NCBI RefSeq assembly: GCF_907165205.1
Contig: NC_058196.1
Span: 5,684,501 to 5,748,500, forward strand
Direction of reading: 5' to 3'
DNA length: 64,000 bases
Origin: Coccinella septempunctata
Lineage: Eukaryota; Arthropoda; Insecta; Coleoptera; Coccinellidae
Positions within the stretch are counted from its first letter, which is position 1. The number at the start of each line of letters is the position of its first letter. A program made the translations under genes and the position numbers. Below, in pieces: positions 57,241 through 64,000 of this stretch. The notes below the pieces were generated by a model that saw nothing but the letters and a program-made list of their open reading frames with translations, had not been told where the DNA came from and made no database searches.

Positions 57241-60066
57241 CTTTATGATGGAAATAAGAGTAGTTTTGCGAAGAAACTAATCTCTGCATGAGTAACAAAG
57301 GGGGATTGCCGACAGTTGTGGTCAAAGCTATCTGTTAATATTCGTGCGAAACACGCCACCGTGGTAATTGCCGCAAAGGTTTAATTAAGTAAACGATTCC
57401 AAGCATCAATTCGGATCATCTTCTCAGAATCCATCAGTTGCCTTCGGAATGGGTTTTTCACGGCTAATTCCGTACATCTTCAAATTTACACCAATCAGTC
57501 CAGTTGCAGTTGAATTAATTGATCCTCGTCATTTCTTGAATGTCCTAAGGATTGGCATTCACTTACGCTCATTGAAAAATTTACATATTGACATGAACAA
57601 CAGAAAGGTAATAAGAAGCGTGAAATGTGACCACCTTTGAAGAGATTCTACAGGACTCGAATAACATATACAGGGCGTTTCAAGATTCCAAGAATAATTG
57701 TGCAGGCTTCCATGGCACGTAGAGGATAATGTGGGGAGTCTGAGTCAGTGTTCAAAATATGTCCTAATCATACTTGTTTCAGAGATTCAAATTGTCGAAA
57801 AATTTCAATATACATATACGTCTTCATGGATTTTGAAGAAAATTTCGAGAGCTGAATACTTATAGGACAATAGCTTATAACGATTTTTTGATAGTATAGG
57901 TCTGGACAAAGGTTATAATATTTTTCATTTCATGTCTTGTTAACATAGTGTCCCTACATCATATTTTCACCAAAACAGAATTGTCGTCCCATTAAAGCCA
58001 GCTATTCATGAACATTAACTACTACATAAGACTGTAGCTGTCTAAAAACAGAACGTGGAAATGGATAACATTGAATAATGTCCTGAATGCATTTCATGAT
58101 GAGTAAATGCATTTCATGATGAGTTCAGTACACTCCAAATCCTTAACACGATCATGACAAAGCAGGAGTTAGATAAGAATGAATTGCTTCTTTAGGTATA
58201 AGTAAATCCAAATATGAAATATTTCAAATGGAGAGATTTGTGAGCGGAGAAATAGAGAAGATATTATCCGGAATGTGCTCATGGAAGCTAATAGGAAGAT
58301 TTAAAGATGTAAAAAGAGAAAAATTGGTATATTTTTTCTTGGATTGATGCTATATTGAAAAACACTTTTGCAGCATAATTCAACAACATTTTTCAACCGA
58401 ATTCCGCCCCTTTATGTCTGGTTCATACAGAGGAGCACAAATTGAAGAGTCCTTAACTATTAATGTCGATCAAAATTCCCAACTTTCAGTACTCTCCTCG
58501 AGAATACCAATAAAAAAGTCTGATTTCGATATATTGTTCAATAATTATTTCCCAAATATTCAACATCCTTTGCATGAAAAAAATTATTTACTCAACTTAC
58601 GTTGTATAGAAAGAAATATTCATGAAAATTAAATTGTTTTATACAAGTTTTTTTATTGATACTCATAAGGGCAGAAAATAAAGGCAAATAGAATATTCCA
58701 TATGCATTGATAGACATACAAATTTATATATACTCGTATCTCTTCACCGTACATCCTGCTCGAGATATAGAGAATCAATAAATTCCAAAATATTCAACAA
58801 AAAAATTCATCGTGTATGTTCAAAATTAGTGTTTAGAAGTTATCACTGTGGAGCGGAAATATATTCTCAAGACTGTTTTTAGTTCAATCTAACTTCACAA
58901 ACAACCGTGTCACCAAATAAATACACAAAGCCCATACCTACTACTCAAATTGATGATTGGGATTTCGAAGTATCGATACTTTCCACAAATTCACTACTAA
59001 CAATTATCTATTTCTCAAAAATTTCTTTTGACGTATCGAAGATATGTCATCCGCTTTATCTTTATTAGGGATTCAATAGGGGATCGACTTTCGGGCTTTT
59101 ATAGTTCCTAGCATTTAAGAGTTCCTTAAAAATTGGTGAGAACGAAATCGTGGCTAAGAAGCAGTTAAATGGTTCAGGTATCCCTTAAAATTCAAGGATC
59201 GTTGATGTAAACGGGCAGGAGTCTCTGAATATCATGTAATGGACTGAAAGAAAATCAGACAATAAATCAGGTCGGGAATGATATTTTGTCTTCGAAAATA
59301 CCCATCCAGTCTCCTGAATACATTCTAGCTCTTGGAGTCAAATGTGATACAGCTTCCTTTATTATATCGGATCAATTCCGTATTTCCTGAAATTAGTTGC
59401 AAAAGTTTATCCTTATCTACGATTACTTCGTTTTGAAGTATGCTGGGTGTATTTAAAAGTAGAGGTTTTTTTTTAACAGAAGGTAGAAGTGGTCAAAATA
59501 AAGCGTTCCACCAAAAATCCCCTTCACGAAACTTTCAAAATAACAAAGTTGAAAAACAAGTTTAAAGAGATTACAGAAATAAATCCGGATACGACCCTAG
59601 ATCATTTGTTATGAGAATTATCGCAAAGCAATAGGAAAAAACTTATCTCGTGATGACTGACTCAACCATATATGAATTAGTTTAGGATATTGGCCTGTTC
59701 GTTTCTCACGTGGGAATGAAGATAGAAACTTAGGATTGCCGATTGTTATTCACAATAAAGCAATTTTCAGCAGTTTTTGTTTGCTGATTATTTAAGATAT
59801 GAGTTATTGATCGAAGCATCTTTTTTAGTTCCGTTCTGTGGTTCCCGGAAATCACAGAGTAATCAGGCAGTTCAAATTTGCTGTTTTCTTTATTTCAAGT
59901 ACAGCCAATAGGGTTACAATGCCCCACAATCGCAAAATTGAAAATGATAAAGTAATCCCAATAACTCACAAACGGTTGACTCTGAATTGAAGGTTTGGCT
60001 TAATGTTGAAAGTGCTATTGAATTTCATTTTCCCGAGTCATTCGCTTGACAAGAGAAGACGTGCTA
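57241..60066. other. Non-coding stretch
   Basis: No gene supported. A 19-bp direct duplication (ATGCATTTCATGATGAGT core) lies at about 58,085-58,123, and a lone ACAGGGCGTTTC at 57,671. The plus ORF at 58,414-58,632 has no recognisable domain. Confidence 0.45.
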
Positions 60067-60441
60067 CAGTGCTCCTAGTGCTATAAAAGAGAAAGCGGAC
60101 GAGAAAGTCGAAGTGTCACAGTGCCGTAAAAAAGAAAGCGGAGGTGAAAGTGTACACTGGCGAAGCTGCGGAATTTATGATTCCGTTTTCCGTTTTTTGT
60201 AAGTTCTATAAGTGTATGTGCTATAGAGCGGAAATTCGTTCAAATTCAGTGTATTCAGTGTCGAGTCCAGATCCCAAGATCGCTGGTTCCACGGATATCA
60301 CTGGTGAGTCGATATATTTTTCTGATAGTATAGAAAATATTTAATTTAGCCACATAGCTTAATAGTAACATAGTAGTAAGGATTTCCAATATTCATTATT
60401 ATTCCGAAATACCTCATATAGTTCAATACGGACAAAAAGCC

Positions 60442-61869
60442 ATGTCGGAGGTCTCAGACAATGAGAGCTCCCACATGGAAGCTACGGACACCGAAGAATT
60501 CAGCGATGGAGATGCAGAGGAGCTTGTAAGGCTCAAAGAAGAGAATGGGCAGTTGAAGGCTCAAATAAATAAACTGACTGAAACCGTGTCTCAGTTGGTC
60601 GGGGAGATACGCCTCTTGAGAGAGGAAGTTAACAAGAATAAAGCGCCTCAATCCTCTAGTTTTGCTGAAATTGCAAAACACATTACGGCACAGAAATCCC
60701 CCACATTTGCTGAAATTGCAAAGCCGTTAGCGGTCCCCAAAAATTCCTCCAAACAGGAAGTAGCTCCAGAACCGGAAAAGAAAAGAAATTTTGCAACTCA
60801 AGTTGCTAAAACCCAGAACGCGCCGCCCACAAAACGCGCGCGTAAAGAAAGTTCATCTTCAGGCGAAGAGACCGCAAAAAAAGCAACGGAGTTACCTAAA
60901 AAAGATAAAATTCCACCCATCACGACGATGGGTACAGCCGATTGGGTAGAGATCTCAAAAGCTCTCTACTTGAAGAAATTCAGCTACAACAGAGCAACCG
61001 TCGTAAAAGACGGGATCAGGATCGTAGCCTCGACTGTGGACGACTACAGGAACATAACAAAATATTTTGACCAGATTGGTAAGGAGTACTTCACGTACCA
61101 GATGGAGGAAGAGAAAAAGATATATGCAGTTATAAGACATCTCCCAATAGATGCTGACCTAGATATAATAAAAAATGATCTAAAGGTCCAAGGAATCCAT
61201 GACGCCGAGGTGTCCAGAATGACATCCAATAAAACCAAAAAGTTTATACCCTTATACCTGGTAAAAACTCAGAGAAAGGAGATTTTCGAAATAAGACGCC
61301 TCTACAATGTCTGCATTGAAGTGGAACCAAAAAGAAGGGCAGAAAATCCAAGCCAATGCTTCAGATGTCAGAGGTACGGACATGACCAAAACAAGTGCTT
61401 TTTTCCATACAGATGCGTCAAATGTTTGGGCAATCATTGCACAAAAGATTGCGAACTTACCAGAAAAGGTGAAGAGAGAAATGCCACATGCGTTCTGTGC
61501 GGCGAAGAAGGCCATCCAGCAAGCTACAAAGGATGTAGCGAATTCAAATTAGTTACAAGGAAGAGGAAAACAGGCCAGAAATCGGCTCAGCAGAGCACGG
61601 TTCCTCAAAAAGTCCAGGAGAAAAAGAAGCCCACCCCCTCCAAAGTAGACGACAAGAAAAAAGAAGTATCCAAACCAGTACAGAAGAAGGAGCAACCGAA
61701 AATGCCCCAAGCTAAACCTACGATCAACAAAACAAAAGAAAACAGAAAAGTCTCTGAATCCGCCGACGATTTAGACACTTTTACTGAAAACATTTTCAAC
61801 AAAATCATGTTGAAAATTGAAAGAGAGATGGAGAAAAAACTCCAAGGAATGTTCAGTAAACTGAAATAA
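60442..61869 (+). CDS. Jockey ORF1 protein (Gag-like, zinc knuckles)
   Basis: A complete 475-residue ORF1, the RNA-binding partner that packages element RNA into ribonucleoprotein. Residues 1-27 are acidic; 28-67 form a coiled coil (RLKEENGQLKAQINKLTETV); 68-160 are Lys/Pro/Ser-rich. Residues ~165-225 look like an RNA-recognition fold, followed by a PRE_C2HC-type region (IPLYLVKTQRKEIFEIRRL). Zinc knuckles follow at about 306-319 (CFRCQRYGHDQNKC), 326-338 (CVKCLGNHCTKDC) and 351-366 (CVLCGEEGHPASYKGC). The tail is Lys/Gln-rich and ends in an acidic-amphipathic helix. The stop TAA overlaps the ORF2 ATG as TAATG. The ATG chosen is the first in frame after the 5' UTR. No lesion is visible. Confidence 0.9.
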   Translation: MSEVSDNESSHMEATDTEEFSDGDAEELVRLKEENGQLKAQINKLTETVSQLVGEIRLLREEVNKNKAPQSSSFAEIAKHITAQKSPTFAEIAKPLAVPKNSSKQEVAPEPEKKRNFATQVAKTQNAPPTKRARKESSSSGEETAKKATELPKKDKIPPITTMGTADWVEISKALYLKKFSYNRATVVKDGIRIVASTVDDYRNITKYFDQIGKEYFTYQMEEEKKIYAVIRHLPIDADLDIIKNDLKVQGIHDAEVSRMTSNKTKKFIPLYLVKTQRKEIFEIRRLYNVCIEVEPKRRAENPSQCFRCQRYGHDQNKCFFPYRCVKCLGNHCTKDCELTRKGEERNATCVLCGEEGHPASYKGCSEFKLVTRKRKTGQKSAQQSTVPQKVQEKKKPTPSKVDDKKKEVSKPVQKKEQPKMPQAKPTINKTKENRKVSESADDLDTFTENIFNKIMLKIEREMEKKLQGMFSKLK

Positions 61870-64000
61870 TGGAACATACAACTAGGAAAAATTCCCTTAA
61901 AATAGTCTCCTGGAACATAAACGGGGTCAGAACTCGAAAACCCGAGATAGAAGAAATAATATCAGAGAGAAAACCTGATATTATAGCCTTACAGGAAACA
62001 AGAATACAACCAAATGCGCGATTGAACATCATAAATTATGAGATATACAGATGTGACAGAATCGCAAACACTGGGGGAGGTGTTGCCTTACTGGTTAGAC
62101 GAGATCTGAAACACTATTTCAAAGGAAGATCTGACGAGTCACAAATAGAAACAGTGACGATTGTTGCTGAAATAAATCGACAAAGAGTCGAAGTCACATC
62201 GGCATATAAAAGACCCCCAAATAACTTATTGGAAGAAGAAATCAACAACTTACTAGATGGAACAAACCAGAAAATCTGCATCAGAGATTTTAATTGCAAA
62301 TCTCCAGAATGGAACAGCAGGATGGAAAACAGAAATGGCAGAAAACTGAAAGATCTCGCTGAAAAACATGAAGCTATCGTTATTGGACCTGAAGAACCAA
62401 CGTACCTAGCATTCGGAAATGGATTACCAGATATAATTGATATCGCAATTATGAAAAATATCACTAGAGAATTCTCGATAGAGACCCTCTGGGACGGAAC
62501 CTCTAACCACAACCCCATCGAATTAACAATAGGAGAAGGGCCAAGAAGAGAACTAATGCAAACAAGAGAATACACCGATTGGACGAAATATAGCCAATCG
62601 GAAGTAACAGAAATACCAACAATCAACACACCGGAAGACCTAGAAAGAGCAGTTGATAAACTAGAAAAGAATATACTAGATGCCTACAAAAAGAGCACAA
62701 AGAAAATAACGAGACCAGCACCGATACATCCACACGGTGATACACCCAGAGAAATCAAAGATCTCATCAGGGAAAATCGGAGACTAAGAAAAACATACAG
62801 GCTCAACAAAACAGATATAAATAAGAGAAATCTAAACCGACACAGCCAAGTTCTAAAAAATGCCCTGAAGGACATGATAACAAATAAATGGAACAAAAGA
62901 GAAGAGAAGAGGAGAACTAAATACTATCGATCATTCTGCATGGAAAATGCAAAAATGTCTGAGAAGAGAAAAGACTAAAATACCACCTCTCCACGGAGAA
63001 AGAGGAATGGCATATACGAATATCGATAAAGCAGAAGCACTGGCGGACTCGATAGAAAGAGAATCGAGAATAAATTACAGACCTGATGACGATAATGACG
63101 AGCTGGAAGATCTTGTAGAGAACAACGAAGAAGAAATGGACGAACCACCAGTAGACGACAAAATAGAAGAACCAACTTCTCCATTTGAAATAAAAGAGAT
63201 AATCAGAAGCTTGAAAAATAGAAAAGCTCCCGGAAGTGATAAAATAACGAATGCTATGTTGAAGAAATTACCTAGAAAAGGTATAGCTGCTCTCACAAAT
63301 ATTGCAAACGGTATAATGAGGACTGAACACTATCCGGAAAAGTGGAAAACTGCAGAAGTCATAGTGTTCAACAAACCAGGCAAAGATAAAAAATTCCCCC
63401 AAAACTACAGGCCGATAAGTTTATTGTCCGCCCTAGGAAAAGTAGTAGAAAGGGTAATCGCTAGGAGGCTTACAGAAGAAACTGAAAATCTGAATCTCAT
63501 TCCAGCAAGGCAATTCGGATTCAGAAGAGACCACTCAACTGAACAGCAATTACTGAGACTCACAGAATACATAACAGAAGTATTCCAAAATAAACAAGCA
63601 ACCGGTCTTGTACTACTAGATGTCGCCAGAGCATTCGACAGAGTATGGCGTGAAGGATTGATTTACAAAATGAGATATGCTGGATATTCAATGAAACTGT
63701 GCAAGTTGATTAGGAATTATTTGAAGAACAGAAGATTTTACGTGAAAGTGGAAGGAGAAAACTCCACAACCAGATATATGGAAGCAGGGGTGCCTCAAGG
63801 GTCAGTACTTGCGCCGTTACTGTATAACATATATATTCACGATATACCAAAATCTCCAAGGACTATGCTGACACTATATGCCGACGACACAGGAATCGCA
63901 ATGCGACATCGCAAGCCAGAAATCATAGAAGGAATATTACAAGAAGCTATAGCTGAAATAAATAACTGGTGTATTAAATGGAAAATAAAGCTCAACGGAC
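61869..64000 (+). pseudogene. Jockey ORF2 (endonuclease and RT), frameshifted and partial
   Basis: ORF2 starts at the TAATG overlap. Residues 1-240 are an AP-type endonuclease: SWNINGVRTR, LQETRI (E43), RDFNCKS (D140, N142), IIDIA and TSNHNPIEL (H214). The usual G before the catalytic D is R here. Around 62,895-62,915 a purine-rich run is 7 bases longer than in the minus copy, shifting the frame. The first frame stops at 62,978; the correct frame resumes at 62,914 with ELNTIDHSAW and is open to the window end. It includes NRKAPGSDKI, NYRPISLLSALG, LVLLDVARAFDRVW, GVPQGSVLAPLLYNIYI and LYADDTGIA (63,877-63,888). The reverse transcriptase core itself looks sound. Confidence 0.9.

Larger units (their letters stand above)
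60067..64000 (+). mobile_element. Jockey-type retrotransposon, plus strand, cut by window end
   Basis: The 5' end CAGTGCTCCTAGTGC equals that of the minus copy at 23,404, so this copy is complete at its 5' end. A ~375-bp 5' UTR begins with CAGTGCTCCTAGTGCTATAA; with no upstream LTR, any promoter must lie in this region, as in other Jockey elements. ORF1 is intact and ORF2 starts at its stop. The window ends inside the reverse transcriptase, just after YADD. By comparison with the minus copy the 3' end should lie roughly 0.9 kb beyond the window. Confidence 0.9.

Overview
The window is AT-rich animal DNA with the repeat load of an insect genome; a beetle is plausible but cannot be proved from this stretch. 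The evidence is the mix of transposons: Jockey- and CR1-type non-LTR elements, a BEL/Pao remnant, a PIF/Harbinger element with TTA duplications, and many TA-flanked elements beginning CAGGGTG. Intron-like GTAAGT and polypyrimidine-AG signals are also present. There is no bacterial-style gene packing, and most of the sequence is transposon debris or non-coding DNA.

Layout. 1-3.6 kb: a foldback element, a small TA-flanked MITE and the 3' end of a non-LTR element with an (ATTGTT)n tail. 4.8-6.3 kb: a DNA transposon with 14-bp inverted ends and a 7-bp duplication. 7.65-9.1 kb: a MITE split by a Jockey 3' tail, then a dead BEL/Pao reverse transcriptase. 10.1-12.5 kb: a decayed non-LTR element. 13.9-14.7 kb: a probable LTR on the minus strand. 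15.7-17.1 kb: a large palindromic element, followed directly by a decayed CR1 element (17.1-19.15 kb). 19.26-23.40 kb: a Jockey-type element on the minus strand with both ends and an 11-bp duplication. 26-29.2 kb: a PIF/Harbinger element, a MITE, and a 1.2-kb element whose ends are arrays of 24-bp palindromes. 33.8-35.0 kb: another CAGGGTG foldback. 37.5-38.9 kb: a tandemly duplicated foldback. 39-47.4 kb: non-LTR 3' fragments and a THAP-domain gene relic with a tandemly repeated exon. 49.2-53.8 kb: a CCCAGCAAAC element holding a tRNA-like stretch, and a TA-flanked element with a mariner-like transposase relic. 60.07-64.0 kb: a second Jockey copy on the plus strand, cut by the window end.

Host genes. 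Only two look intact: short single-exon minus-strand genes at 35,841-36,284 and 56,808-57,188. They encode secreted proteins with a signal peptide and the same six-cysteine pattern, so they are paralogues of one family whose function I do not recognise.

The two Jockey copies explain each other. The plus copy has an intact ORF1 (coiled coil, RNA-binding region, three zinc knuckles), and its stop overlaps the ORF2 start as TAATG. The minus copy preserves both element ends but has lost much of ORF1 and carries stops. Neither can make a complete ORF2 protein.
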